A DNA stretch of 64,000 nt, from assembly GCA_963924555.1 (NCBI GenBank), contig OZ004581.1, positions 3,162,001 to 3,226,000 of the forward strand, written 5' to 3'. The notes under the pieces were generated by a model, which was not told the DNA's origin, made no database searches, and saw nothing but the letters and a program-made list of their open reading frames with translations. The stretch's first letter is position 1, and the number at the start of each line of letters is the position of its first letter. This stretch comes from Crambe crambe (Eukaryota; Porifera; Demospongiae; Poecilosclerida; Crambeidae). This document shows positions 12,901 to 22,773 of the stretch, piece by piece. A program made the position numbers and the translations under genes.

Positions 12901-15900
12901 GTACTTTCACGGTCACAAATTAGATAACTAGCATGTAGTAAACTTGATTTATTTTTGCAGGTATATAAATAATTATAGGAGTTATACTGGACTACTTTTT
13001 GCATGCACTGTCATTATTAGCTATGTTGTTGTTGTTGTTTTTTTGTTGTTTTTTTTTGTTGTTGTTGTTTTTTGTTAGCTAATAGCTAGTTGTTTTTGTT
13101 TGTTTTTTGAGTGAGCTTTTATGGTGGTCATAGCTATAGCTTGGCTATCTTTCAGCTTTCTCAGTCTATTGTGACTTTGTAGCTTCTGTTCTTGCTATTA
13201 AGTGCAGGCTCTGCTAGATGATCTTGAGCTTTGTACCCTCTGGTCTCGCTATTTATGGCTTTCATGTTGGTTTTCTTGCTTATACTTTCTGTTATTATAT
13301 CAAGAAGTGTACCATATGAATCATGCAACGTCTGTCAGAAAGTTCCCTGCCATGAAATATGTAAGGTTATTCAGCAAGTTCCTGCCTGTTTCTAATGCCT
13401 GATCATGTAAAGATCTTTCAAGAAATGTGTCATCCAGTTCTTGCTTGTTTCTAATGCATGAGCATGTAGCTAAAGATCTTTCAAGAAATATGCCACATGC
13501 AAGACATTATCTTACCGAGATGTCTTGCAAAATTGTAGAATAACTTGCAAGTTCAACACAGATCTTGCAAGTCATTTTTGACAGGGAATATAATTTAGCT
13601 AGTGAGCCTAATGTGATCAGTATTATTGGGTGTCAAATAAAGTGTCCTGATTAGAGGGGTGGCCTCATTTCTGGGCTCAAGAATTAATAGGAGAATTCAA
13701 AGCAGAATCATTGTGGCTGTATCTATATAATTATGTATGTACGTAGCTACGTAGACTAGTTAATATTTATTTTATTATTGCTTACTTTTACTATCATCAC
13801 AAAGAGCGGAGTAAGGTATCTCAATCGATGCTTTCCTTTTTAAACTGCTATTTTTATACACCTCATCTACAATAATGTGAGTTCATAGCTATAATGATAA
13901 TCTGATAGGCTAACTAGCTAATCAGTTTTGTACCGGGGGAGGGGGGGGACATCCTTCTTGCAAAATTGGTTCACTAATAGGGATGTAGCTATTAATGGGG
14001 GCTGTTTCTCCAGCTTTAAGCACTTGTAGATCATTTACGACGTACATGGGCACAAGAGAAATCTGGCAAGCTAGCTAGTTGCTATAAAGCAATTTAGTTG
14101 GGCTTTGAAATTCAGGTAGCAATTAACTTTTCTCTGAAAGTCTAGCTAGCTATTTGAACTACTCAGCAATAACTGCGGATGTCCCGACCCCCTGCTTTTG
14201 TACCATATATTTTTGTACTATTAACTGCTCATTGTAATACTATTACAATGAGCAGCTATTATGTACATAAGTAGCTAATTGTAGCAAATAGCTAGCTAAG
14301 TAGCTACCTGATGAATATTTTTTTCTCTTCAGTGTGCCTTTGTGAGATCTAAATCGTTGGTGAATCAAACCTACATATATGTTAAGAATCAAAATAATAG
14401 TTGCTAACTATCTATAGCTATAGCTAGTTACGTAGCTAGGCTTGCTAGCTATTTTCCAACATCATAACCGAATAGCTATAGCTACCAGATGGCTAGCTAT
14501 TCACTAATGTCCCAAGAATAGTACCACCTTATGATGTCATGAGAGTCTGCATGAGGCATGAAAATGTAGGTTAAAAGGGTGGAAAATTATAAATTCCTGT
14601 TGTTATAATGAAATCTTACCAAAATTACTTCCTTCGAATGAAAAGATGTTGTTCCTTCTTCTTTCGCGAAAGTCATCGTCAATTTTGAAGGCTATCCTAT
14701 TCATTACTGTGAAGATGTTCTTTCTGTCCATATAATTCTATGATAGTTAGTCATGCAGAGAGTTGAACAGTAAGAGGTACAAACACATGACATCATGTAG
14801 CTAATTAGCTGATAGCTATAGATATAGCTATTAGTGGGAAGACAAGTGTATGGACCCCTTATTTCACCCATTTTTTTATTTGATCCTTAAGCTTAACATG
14901 AATTAAACTCACACTTCTCATCCATTGATCTATGAAATTGTCATCAAAAATGCTATTAAGACCACAAGAGATAGCCTGAATGACAGCAAAATGGAAAGAA
15001 AAAAAAAAGAAAAAAGAAAAAAAAAAAAAGAAAAAAGGATGATGAGACAGTGGAACCCCAACTCAACAAAGGAAAGCCACCTATACTCTCCACCTCTCAA
15101 AAGAGCTCAACAAAGGACAAAACGATGAGTCCCAAGTGTGTCCATATAATTATTCTGAGGCTCTACTAGCTATGCTATGATAGCATAATTATAACTCAGA
15201 CAAACTGTCATGGACCTCCATCCCAGACACAGAGGCCCCTGACAACTGCAGCCTTCGATTAGCACATATGGAGGCGTGAACCCGACTCTCATGACACTTG
15301 ACCATATATGTATAATTCTAGCTAGATGATGACAGAGACAGTTAGTCAGTTTTTTTGGCTTAGCTTTTCTTTTTGGGCTGTATAATCAGAAATAATAATA
15401 ATTTACTTAGCTACTTGATCAGTAAACCCCAACATTCTGGTGGCAGCAGTGGCTCTGGACTATCGTTAGCCAAGTCTTGGAGGAGAAGACGGAGATAGGA
15501 CCAGGATTTTGTTCAAGGACCCAGGGGAGCGACTGATCAGAGGGAGTAAAATCGAACATTAATTCGAGTGAACGGTACAGGAAGCGAACGGGATGGCATC
15601 AAAGAAGAAAGGAGGCTATGAAGTAACGCACGAATCGTCTGACTTACTGGAGTTTTTGAAACACCAGGAACGGACACGACAGCAAGAGCAGGAGGACAGA
15701 GATCGAGAAAAACAAGAGCAAGAGAAAATCAGGCAACAAGAAAGAGAAGAGAGAGATCGTCAACGCGAAGAACAAGAAAGGATTAGGAGAGAAGAGGAGA
15801 AGAGCGAACGAGCACAAGAGCAAGAATTTCAGGAGAGGAAGTTTGAATTATTGCAAACCAATTTTGCCCAGTTATTGAAAACCCAGATGGAACAGACCGC

Positions 15901-18900
15901 AGAACTTTTGAGACTGTCCATGGAAAAAGATGAAAGGACCCGATCAGAGACAGCAGCAGAGAGGAAAGAAGACAAACGGAAGGAAGCGATCCCCAAGATA
16001 GCAGCAATGACGAAGGAAACTGAGATATCGGAATACTTGGAGATGTTCGAAGAAAACATGGGACGGAAGGAAATACCGAGGTGCGAATGGTGCGGGCACT
16101 TAACGCCATTAATGAATGACGAGTGCAGATCAATTACATCACACATGGAACCAGAAGACAAGCTGGAGTACAAGAAGTTAAAGGAGGAGCTAATCAATGC
16201 CAGTTCAAGCAGCTCTAGGAGAGCTGGGGAGTCATTTTGGACATTGGAGAGGAAAAAAGGACAAAATTTTTCCCAGGTAGCCAGGAACTTAACACGACTA
16301 ATACATCGGTTTGCAGAGAAGGACACTGTGAAGGAGTCACTTGATCAAGTAGTCACTGAGAAGCTGTTGCAAATGCTACCCAAGTCAGCAGCTACAAGCA
16401 TCAGAGAGAAAGAACCCAAATCATCTAAAGAAGCAGCACGTCTTGCAGAATACTACTTCCAAGATAGGAACATGGACCTTGACGATCCACGATGGCTGAA
16501 GAGAGCTGACAGCAGAGACTTCAGGAGAGGTATGGGAGAGCCATTCCAACGTCACCACAGGGAGAGATTTGACAAGGGAAGGAGATATGGTGATGACAGA
16601 CCCTCCCAGGAGAAGATTGCAGATCATCCAAGGAAGGAGAGAGGAGACCTGATCAAGAAAGAGGATGGAGACAAGAGGAGCGACAACCAGAACGAGAAAA
16701 GACTGACAGATGGCAAACCACAAAGGAAGAGAGGGCCCCAATGCTTTGAATGCCAGGGCTGGGGACACATGCGGGACAAGTGTCCTAGCCGAGTACTTTT
16801 TGTCCACCTACCGAGGAAACCGAAAGGAGCAGGAAGAGAACCATGGTCCATCCGCGGCAAGATCAATGGAACACCAGTAGAAAATATGATCTTGGATACT
16901 GGTGCAGCTATAACAGTCGTTTCAGAAGAGATGTTACCCCCCAATACCAAGAATGGACGAACAGTTCAGCTAAGAGGACTCAAGCCGGACATCACGGAGT
17001 TTGACCTAGCAGACATCCAACTGGAGCTGGGAGATGGAAAACTCAGTTTGGAGGTTGCTGTGGCACCCAGTGGCACCCTCACCTACCCTGTACTGATTGG
17101 GAGAGATGTTCCAGGGATGGAACTCACAATGAAGCTCACCTCACCACCACAGGAGATCCTACCCGTTATGACTCGATCGGCAGCCAGGAAGGAACGGGAA
17201 CAACAAGAGGCTGATGATAAGGCGTCTGAAGAGTCAGGAGCTACCCCACTAGCGGTGGATGACCTACCTGACCTACCTGTCGAAGATGAAGATGCAGATG
17301 AGGACCCAGGAGCAGGTGAAAGCGATCAAGATGATACGGGAGCACAGGAAGAGGTGGAACACAACGACATCAACAGAGGAAACGGATGGTGTCCAACTGA
17401 CCTTGATGAGATAGCAGATGATGTGTGCAGAGACGTGAAGGAAACCACCACAGCAGCAGAAGCAAATATAACCAGGGAAGACCTGATTATCCAGCAACAG
17501 GAGGATCCAGCACTACAACCTCTCATAGCAGAAGCAAGGAGCAGCATCAACCCCCAATTCCACATCAGAGACGGACTACTACTGAGGAAGGCACACACTG
17601 AGCTGGGAGACCCTCGGGATCTGATTGTTATTCCCAAGAAACTGAGACATTATCTTTTTCACATTGCACACACTCATGCTCTTGCAGGGCACTTGGGGAA
17701 GAAAAGGACTGCGGACAAGGTGGCTCGACACTTCTACTGGCCCAACCTAGGACAGGATATCCAGCAATGGTGCAAAGAATGCGTATCATGCCAAAAAGGG
17801 AACCGGAGCAGACAGACCAGGGCACCCCTGATGCCATTGCCAACAGTCGATGAACCATGGAAAAGGATCGCCATTGATATAGTAGGTCCATTACAACGAA
17901 CCAAAAAAGGCCACAAGTATCTACTTACGGTGATGGATTTTGCAACAAGATTTCCGGAAGCAATAGCCCTGAAGAGGATCGATGCCCCTACAATTTGTGA
18001 AGAATTACTCCAGATATTCTCAAGATATGGCTTGCCCAAGGAACTGCTGTCAGATCGTGGAACTAACTTTACTGCCAAGTTGACCGAGGAACTTCTGAAG
18101 AAGCTGAACATCAAACATCTTAAAGCTAGTCCGTACCACCCCCAGAGCAATGGCATGCTCGAGCGGTTTCATGGAGTTCTTAAACAGATGTTGCGGAAAA
18201 CATGTGACCAACCTACACAATGGGATGTATGGTTACCTTTTGTTTTATTTGCCTACAGGGAGTCAATTCATGCCTCAACGGGATTCTCACCATTCGAGCT
18301 AATGTTTGGGAGAGATATTCGTGGCCCCCTTGCAATTTTGAAGGAAACTTGGGTAATGGACAAGAAGTTACCCCCATCGATCATTGAATTCATCCTCCAG
18401 ACCAGAGAGAAATTTCAACAAACATCACAACTCGTCAAAGTGCAGGAGCAGAGGAGCAAACAAGACAGAAAAAAATGGTATGACAAAAAGAGCAGGGACG
18501 ACCCCCTCAAGATTGGTGAAGATGTGATGGTCTTGCTACCAGAAGAGTCAGCTGGAGCCTTTGCTCGTTGGCATGGTCCATTCACCATACTAGAGAGACC
18601 CACCCCACTCACCTATATCATCTCAACACCAGCAAGAGGAAGGAAAACGAGAACTTTCCACAGAAATCTCCTCAAGCGTTTCATCAAGCCAGCAGCAGAA
18701 ATCATGCAAGTCATCGTTGCAGAAGAGGAAACAGGAGAACAGGACCAACTTGATATAGTCCATCCCCCAACTATTGAGACAAGCTGTCAGGAATGGACTC
18801 CAGAATGCAATCACCTCAGTAACCAACAAACGGCAGATCTTCAGAAAATTCTACAGGACTTCCAAGATGTCTTCAATGACACCCCCGGAACCACCAAAAC

Positions 18901-21716
18901 AGCAGAACATGTCATTCCCACAGGTGATGCCATACCAATCTCTCAACCACCCTACAGGATACCATTAAAATGGAAACAGCAGATGGCCGAAGAAGAGAAA
19001 CAGTTGCTAGACAATGGTACTATCATACCATCATCCAGTCCATGGGCAGCCCCCATAGTGTGTGTCCAAAAGAAGGACAAGTCTCTGAGAATGTGTATTG
19101 ACTACCGTCAACTAAATGCCATCACCACAGATGACCCTTACCCATTACCACGGATCGAAGAGTTATTGGACTCAGTTGCCACAGCAAACTATATCTCGAC
19201 CATTGACTTATCTAAGGGCTATTACCAGATACCCATCTCACCCAAGGACCAAGCTAAGACGGCGTTTGTGACACCTTCGGGAAAATTCGAATTCACTAAG
19301 ATGCCCTTTGGATTAAAAGGTGCACCAGCCACCTTCCAGAGGACCATGGATTCACTCCTACAGAACCATCGGAGCTATGCGAGTGCATATATTGACGACA
19401 TTGTCACATTCAGTTCAAGTTGGAAGGAACACCTAACTCACCTCAGAAATGTACTACAAGAACTCAGAGAAGCTGGATTTACTGTGAAGAAGAGAAAGTG
19501 TGCTTTTGCCAGACAGGAAGTAACATTCCTTGGACATGTTGTCGGAGCTGGGAAGACAAGGCCACAGCAGGCCAAGCTAGAAGCAATAAAGAATTTCAGA
19601 AAGCCCCAGAAGAAGAAAGATATAAGGTCATTTCTGGGCCTAGTCGGCTATTATAGGAAGTTTATTCCAAACTTTTCTACATTAGCAGCACCACTCTCTG
19701 ACCTTACTGGAAAGAAGATCCCAGACAAGCCTAATTGGACATTTGTTCATCAGGAGTCATTTGAGAATCTCAAGAAGGCTTTGACTTCCGACTCTATTTT
19801 GATGACACCAGACCCCCACAAGGAGTTCACTCTACAGACAGACGCATCTACGCGAGGAGTTGGAGCCGTTCTCAGTCAGAGAGACAGCTATGGATCCTTG
19901 AGACCTGTGGCTTACTATTCACGAAAGCTATTGGACAGAGAAACACGTTACTCCATCACAGAGTTGGAATGTTTGGCCATTGTAAATGCAGTGAAACACT
20001 TTGCCATCTACCTTTTAGGCAACCACTTTCACATCGAGACTGATCACATGGCATTACGGTATTTATCGACTATGAAGAATGGAGGCGGAAGACTCACCCG
20101 CTGGGCCCTTGCCCTTCAACCGTTTACCTATTCTGTGGAGTACAGGAAAGGAAGCAGCAACAGCAATGCAGATGGCCTATCCAGGCAGGCCTGGGACTGC
20201 AAGGACCCCCCAGGCTCCACCCTTCCCAAGGGGGGAGGGGTGTCATGGACCTCCATCCCAGACACAGAGGCCCCTGACAACTGCAGCCTTCGATTAGCAC
20301 ATATGGAGGCGTGAACCCGACTCTCATGACACTTGACCATATATGTATAATTCTAGCTAGATGATGACAGAGACAGTTAGTCAGTTTTTTTGGCTTAGCT
20401 TTTCTTTTTGGGCTGTATAATCAGAAATAATAATAATTTACTTAGCTACTTGATCAGTAAACCCCAACACAAACACTTCACTGTACATGTACGTAGTGTT
20501 CTGCTTGTTTGTTTTCACAATTAATTTCGTTTTTTTTTTTCAGTGTCAACTATCATTCTATTACATATCTAGTTTACCTCAGCTCTGTCATCCTCCAGTT
20601 TCTCCTGTCCTTTTAACATTGTAAGTGATATGATATCGTCTATCACTTCATGATGTTTAAGGAAATGTGTACAATACTTGGCTTTCTGTTTTGCATTAAG
20701 CAATTTGCTAGGGCAGGAAGTCATGTTACATTTTGATTGCTAGAAAGTGATAAATATTCCTCAAGAAAATCAAATGCAGTTGCTTAGATATGTCCTTACA
20801 TGAGTTAGATTTCCACTAGCACAGAAATCTGTGATATTACAATCACTGATAAATCTCTTTTTATTCCTTTGTTTGTAACATTGTAAGTGATATGATATCG
20901 TCTATCACTTCATGATGTTTAAGGAAATGCATACAATACTTGGCTTTCTGTTTTGCATTAAACAATTTGCTAGGGCAGGAAGTCATGTTACATTTTGATT
21001 GCTAGAAAGTGATAAATATTCCTCAAGAAAATCAAATGCAGTTGCTTAGATATGTCCTTACATGAGTTAGATTTCCACTAGCACAGAAAACTGTGATATC
21101 ACTGCTATTACAATCACTGATAAATATCTTTTTATTCCTTTGTTGGCTATTTGCCTGTTCACCTCTTGATTCATTTGTACACCAGGATAACCAGTCACTT
21201 TGGTAGCTATAATAGTGAGTTATAGTTATGTATGTTGAACATCTTAGGAGGAAATGTACGTAACCCATATTATGATGTAGGTGGTGGAACAGATCAGCCT
21301 AGATCAGGTCTAGGCCTGACCATTATTAATTTTTGGGGAAAACAAATTGTTACTAAATTCAGTGGCTATTAATCAATAACAAAGAAAGTGTGATGCAGGT
21401 TGATTGGTCTGGGGATTCAATTTCGGGCCGAATCTTGCTTCTGTTAAACCTAATCATCTTCACCATTTAATTCATCTTATAGCCATAATGATATTGAATA
21501 TATACAGCTAGCTAACAATATAGCTACTGTGATCATCTTTTCCTACTCAGCTATGATGTCATCACATACATAGCTAGCTACTGAAGCTACTGACCTTTCT
21601 AAGTCAGAACAGCTATCTCCTTTATCAATGTCGAGACCGGCTTCACCAGGACATCCATGATGCAGAATGATGAGGGAGACTTGAAGAAGAACACCATAAA
21701 TGGAGAACCAAAGCAT
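6617..21716 (-). CDS. Adhesion GPCR gene A, about 18 exons
   Basis: Eighteen exons join in consistent phase (1962 nt, 653 residues plus stop; exon list in the next entry). Exon 1 gives a signal peptide ([18 protein letters not shown]). Exons 2-3 give a short cysteine-containing ectodomain specific to this copy. Exons 4-10 encode a GAIN-like region shared with gene B. Exon 11 has the GPS ([14 protein letters not shown]) and TM1. Exons 12-18 encode TM2-TM7 with family-B2 signatures: [10 protein letters not shown] in TM3, CW in loop 2, [13 protein letters not shown] in TM6 and NSFQ-GLFIFL in TM7. The last exon is drawn reading through to a stop at 6617; a good donor at 6641-6646 would allow another tail, but I found no further exon. 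Known of the family: autoproteolysis at HL/T and tethered-agonist signalling. Introns hold a Gmr1-like retrotransposon, Penelope fragments and microsatellites. Confidence 0.82.
8031..8103. repeat. Short inverted repeat
   Basis: The arms GGGCACAAAGCTTAGTACCC and its near-complement AGGGGTACTAAACTTATAGT face each other across a spacer of about 20 bp. It may be a small foldback MITE in an intron of gene A. Confidence 0.5.
8163..8921. mobile_element. Inverted pair of Penelope-like element 3' fragments
   Basis: Two arms of about 345 bp (8163-8512 and 8580-8921) are near-perfect reverse complements around a spacer of about 65 bp. Read outward, each arm encodes a C-terminal piece ending ...[18 protein letters not shown] then a stop. 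This resembles the C-terminus of Penelope-like elements after the GIY-YIG endonuclease (EALHI, NRD.G.EL, W). Each arm ends with CTGATGA, a 7-bp stem, and GAAACGTTGG, like the hammerhead core in Penelope terminal repeats. The left arm keeps EALHIGL, which is shortened in the right arm. The pair looks like two 5'-truncated copies joined head to head. It sits in the gene A intron between exons 13 and 14. Confidence 0.65.
9905..9971. repeat. (GA)n microsatellite
   Basis: About 65 bp of nearly pure GA repeat in the gene A intron just before the TM2-3 exon. Confidence 0.95.
11113..11226. repeat. (TG)n microsatellite
   Basis: About 110 bp of TG repeat with a few GTGC and TGTA variants, next to the exon 9 donor of gene A. 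Confidence 0.95.
12441..12687. mobile_element. MITE with CAGGGGCAGATCC ends
   Basis: A 247-bp element begins CAGGGGCAGATCCAG and ends with the complement CTGGATCTGCCCCTG. The ends resemble hAT-type termini. The interior is non-coding and I see no clear target duplication. It lies in an intron of gene A. Confidence 0.7.
13023..13112. repeat. T/G-rich simple repeat
   Basis: Runs of GTT and T8-9 form a low-complexity tract on the plus strand in an intron of gene A. Confidence 0.85.
14226..14254. repeat. Perfect short palindrome
   Basis: TGCTCATTGTAATA and its exact complement are separated by one base. It lies in the gene A intron between exons 6 and 7. Confidence 0.75.
15048..15167. mobile_element. 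MITE of the CAGTGGAAC family
   Basis: It starts CAGTGGAACCCC and ends GAGGCTCTACT, with interior words (aacaaaggac, gtgtccat) shared with copies at 23936-24101 and 35277-35417. The ends are Tc1/mariner-like. An A-rich tract of about 35 bp lies just before it. Confidence 0.6.
15206..15434 (+). repeat. 5' LTR of the Gmr1-like element
   Basis: 229 bp from TGTCATGGACC to CCCCAACA. By eye it is identical to the 3' LTR. Confidence 0.93.
15593..20314 (+). CDS. Gag-protease-integrase-RT-RNase H polyprotein of Gmr1-like element
   Basis: One frame of 1573 codons starts at an ATG after a leader of about 160 bp and ends inside the 3' LTR. In order: a charged coiled-coil Gag with a zinc knuckle ([14 protein letters not shown], near residue 385); an aspartic protease ([10 protein letters not shown], near 435); an integrase with HHCC zinc finger (near 680-730) and the DDE core beginning IDIVGPL and including DRGTNF; a reverse transcriptase ([16 protein letters not shown], near 1120-1280); and RNase H ([14 protein letters not shown], near 1415). 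It is one long frame with no separate gag and pol and no envelope gene. The element is treated as a mobile-element fossil; it looks whole. Confidence 0.93.
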   Translation: MASKKKGGYEVTHESSDLLEFLKHQERTRQQEQEDRDREKQEQEKIRQQEREERDRQREEQERIRREEEKSERAQEQEFQERKFELLQTNFAQLLKTQMEQTAELLRLSMEKDERTRSETAAERKEDKRKEAIPKIAAMTKETEISEYLEMFEENMGRKEIPRCEWCGHLTPLMNDECRSITSHMEPEDKLEYKKLKEELINASSSSSRRAGESFWTLERKKGQNFSQVARNLTRLIHRFAEKDTVKESLDQVVTEKLLQMLPKSAATSIREKEPKSSKEAARLAEYYFQDRNMDLDDPRWLKRADSRDFRRGMGEPFQRHHRERFDKGRRYGDDRPSQEKIADHPRKERGDLIKKEDGDKRSDNQNEKRLTDGKPQRKRGPQCFECQGWGHMRDKCPSRVLFVHLPRKPKGAGREPWSIRGKINGTPVENMILDTGAAITVVSEEMLPPNTKNGRTVQLRGLKPDITEFDLADIQLELGDGKLSLEVAVAPSGTLTYPVLIGRDVPGMELTMKLTSPPQEILPVMTRSAARKEREQQEADDKASEESGATPLAVDDLPDLPVEDEDADEDPGAGESDQDDTGAQEEVEHNDINRGNGWCPTDLDEIADDVCRDVKETTTAAEANITREDLIIQQQEDPALQPLIAEARSSINPQFHIRDGLLLRKAHTELGDPRDLIVIPKKLRHYLFHIAHTHALAGHLGKKRTADKVARHFYWPNLGQDIQQWCKECVSCQKGNRSRQTRAPLMPLPTVDEPWKRIAIDIVGPLQRTKKGHKYLLTVMDFATRFPEAIALKRIDAPTICEELLQIFSRYGLPKELLSDRGTNFTAKLTEELLKKLNIKHLKASPYHPQSNGMLERFHGVLKQMLRKTCDQPTQWDVWLPFVLFAYRESIHASTGFSPFELMFGRDIRGPLAILKETWVMDKKLPPSIIEFILQTREKFQQTSQLVKVQEQRSKQDRKKWYDKKSRDDPLKIGEDVMVLLPEESAGAFARWHGPFTILERPTPLTYIISTPARGRKTRTFHRNLLKRFIKPAAEIMQVIVAEEETGEQDQLDIVHPPTIETSCQEWTPECNHLSNQQTADLQKILQDFQDVFNDTPGTTKTAEHVIPTGDAIPISQPPYRIPLKWKQQMAEEEKQLLDNGTIIPSSSPWAAPIVCVQKKDKSLRMCIDYRQLNAITTDDPYPLPRIEELLDSVATANYISTIDLSKGYYQIPISPKDQAKTAFVTPSGKFEFTKMPFGLKGAPATFQRTMDSLLQNHRSYASAYIDDIVTFSSSWKEHLTHLRNVLQELREAGFTVKKRKCAFARQEVTFLGHVVGAGKTRPQQAKLEAIKNFRKPQKKKDIRSFLGLVGYYRKFIPNFSTLAAPLSDLTGKKIPDKPNWTFVHQESFENLKKALTSDSILMTPDPHKEFTLQTDASTRGVGAVLSQRDSYGSLRPVAYYSRKLLDRETRYSITELECLAIVNAVKHFAIYLLGNHFHIETDHMALRYLSTMKNGGGRLTRWALALQPFTYSVEYRKGSSNSNADGLSRQAWDCKDPPGSTLPKGGGVSWTSIPDTEAPDNCSLRLAHMEA
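20241..20469 (+). repeat. 3' LTR of the Gmr1-like element
   Basis: 229 bp, directly after a G-rich purine tract and followed by the CAAAC target duplicate. Confidence 0.93.
20613..21139. repeat. Tandem duplication of about 262 bp covering gene A exons
   Basis: The block 20613-20874 is repeated at 20875-21139 with a few differences. Each copy carries most of ectodomain exon 3 ([10 protein letters not shown]) and the end of exon 2 (FCASGNLTH). Only the copy nearer the retrotransposon keeps the exon 3 donor, and only the other copy has a complete exon 2. This is a recent partial exon duplication. Confidence 0.85.
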
Positions 21717-21839
21717 TGTTCAGCACAATATAGAGCTACATGCAGTAATGCTACCAGTAGCTATGCTATTATTGATAATTATCTTGATAATCAGTTAAGT
21801 ATTAGCTATATATGGCTTGCATGCTAACAGACATAACTA

Positions 21840-21959
21840 CACTGTAAAAACAAAAGTGTTTACTGCACACCATTTTGTCCCAATGCACACACTGTTTTTG
21901 TTTTTGGTGTGTGTATTGGGACAATTTAGTGTGCAGTACACACTTTTATTTTTACAGTG
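21840..21959. mobile_element. Foldback MITE, CACTGTAAAAA family
   Basis: A 120-bp near-perfect palindrome starts CACTGTAAAAA and ends TTTTTACAGTG, flanked by TA on both sides. A sister copy is at 23443-23559. It lies just upstream of the gene A start. Confidence 0.8.
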
Positions 21960-22773
21960 TATAATAGCTATAGCTAGTACAGTATATAGATAGCTACAGT
22001 ATACAGCTACGCTTTTATACAGGGTTTTGCCAGCTTTTAAGTTGTCATTCATGAAAGCTATCACATGATACATACGTAATTATTTTAAAACTTGTGTATA
22101 TTTAGCCAATAGTACTAGCTATAGCTATAGAGCTATAATAATATTTATTTTTAATGCACCTGTGTTTTCATGCATGTGTATTATAGCTTCAGGATCTATG
22201 TATCGTTAAGTAAAGATAACTCATTTTCCTCCAAGGCCATGCACCTTGTGTAGCTACCTTTTGATCCTGTGATCTTCACCATGTGGCTTTATAATTATAT
22301 ATAGCTATATGTATATGGAAATCAAGATTACTTTCAGGATACAATAGCTAAGAAGATATCATTTCCTCCAGGTTACACATCCACAACTCAAACAATAATA
22401 TCCATTGCATAGCTACAGTGTGTATATTACCACTCTTTCCCCCATTAATTCAATGTATATATAGTCTGCATGCCAACACTCCATAGTTACCGCTGTATAG
22501 CTAAATAATATGGAAACTGCTTTACAATGATTTGAGAAGTTTTTTTAGCTAGCTATTAAAACTTATTGTATAGCTAGATACATCAGCTATCTATGTAAAC
22601 TATCAACTAAGTCATTAGCTACAGCTTACAATTACTGAAATGATCTGGCAAGCTAGCTAGCTCTTTTCTTTCATTGATGCCTTTTTTATGCATTAGAGCT
22701 GAATCTTAAATTCTACATAATATTATAGCTATATGCATAGCTAATTGTCATGATCAAGCTACGCTAGCTGTCG

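Larger units (their letters stand above)
15206..20469 (+). mobile_element. Gmr1-like Ty3/gypsy LTR retrotransposon, looks whole
   Basis: The element is 5264 bp with 229-bp direct LTRs, TG...CA ends and a 5-bp target duplication CAAAC (15201-15205 and 20470-20474). A primer-binding-like site (TGGTGGCAGCAGTGG) follows the 5' LTR and a purine tract (AAGGGGGGAGGGG) precedes the 3' LTR. The single frame runs gag, protease, integrase, then reverse transcriptase and RNase H. Integrase before reverse transcriptase is the mark of the Gmr1-like branch of Ty3/gypsy. The LTRs look identical by eye, so the insertion is very young. It lies in intron 3 of gene A in the opposite orientation. Confidence 0.93.
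6617..21716 (-). other. Exon map of adhesion GPCR gene A
   Basis: Exons in order: 21595-21716, 21062-21197, 20578-20739, 14915-14975, 14620-14706, 14308-14370, 13786-13866, 11718-11802, 11245-11344, 10403-10461, 10038-10253, 9580-9691, 9375-9528, 7840-7906, 7431-7503, 7266-7363, 6932-7058, 6617-6775. From exon 6 on, borders and phases match gene B one for one, and seven of the eight exons after TM1 have identical lengths. The exon 4/5 junction is less certain: another donor at 14912/14913 exists. The long introns 14976-20577 and 11803-13785 hold no other coding signal apart from the inserted elements listed separately. Confidence 0.72.

Noticed and set aside
15783-18829. Several minus-strand open frames across the retrotransposon
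   Set aside because: They are antisense shadows of the long polyprotein frame and show no motifs.
21540-21600. Gene A exon 1 extending past the GTCAGT donor
   Set aside because: Phase with exon 2 (AG + T giving serine) and the matching phase in gene B support splicing at 21594/21595, although GTCAGT is a weaker donor.
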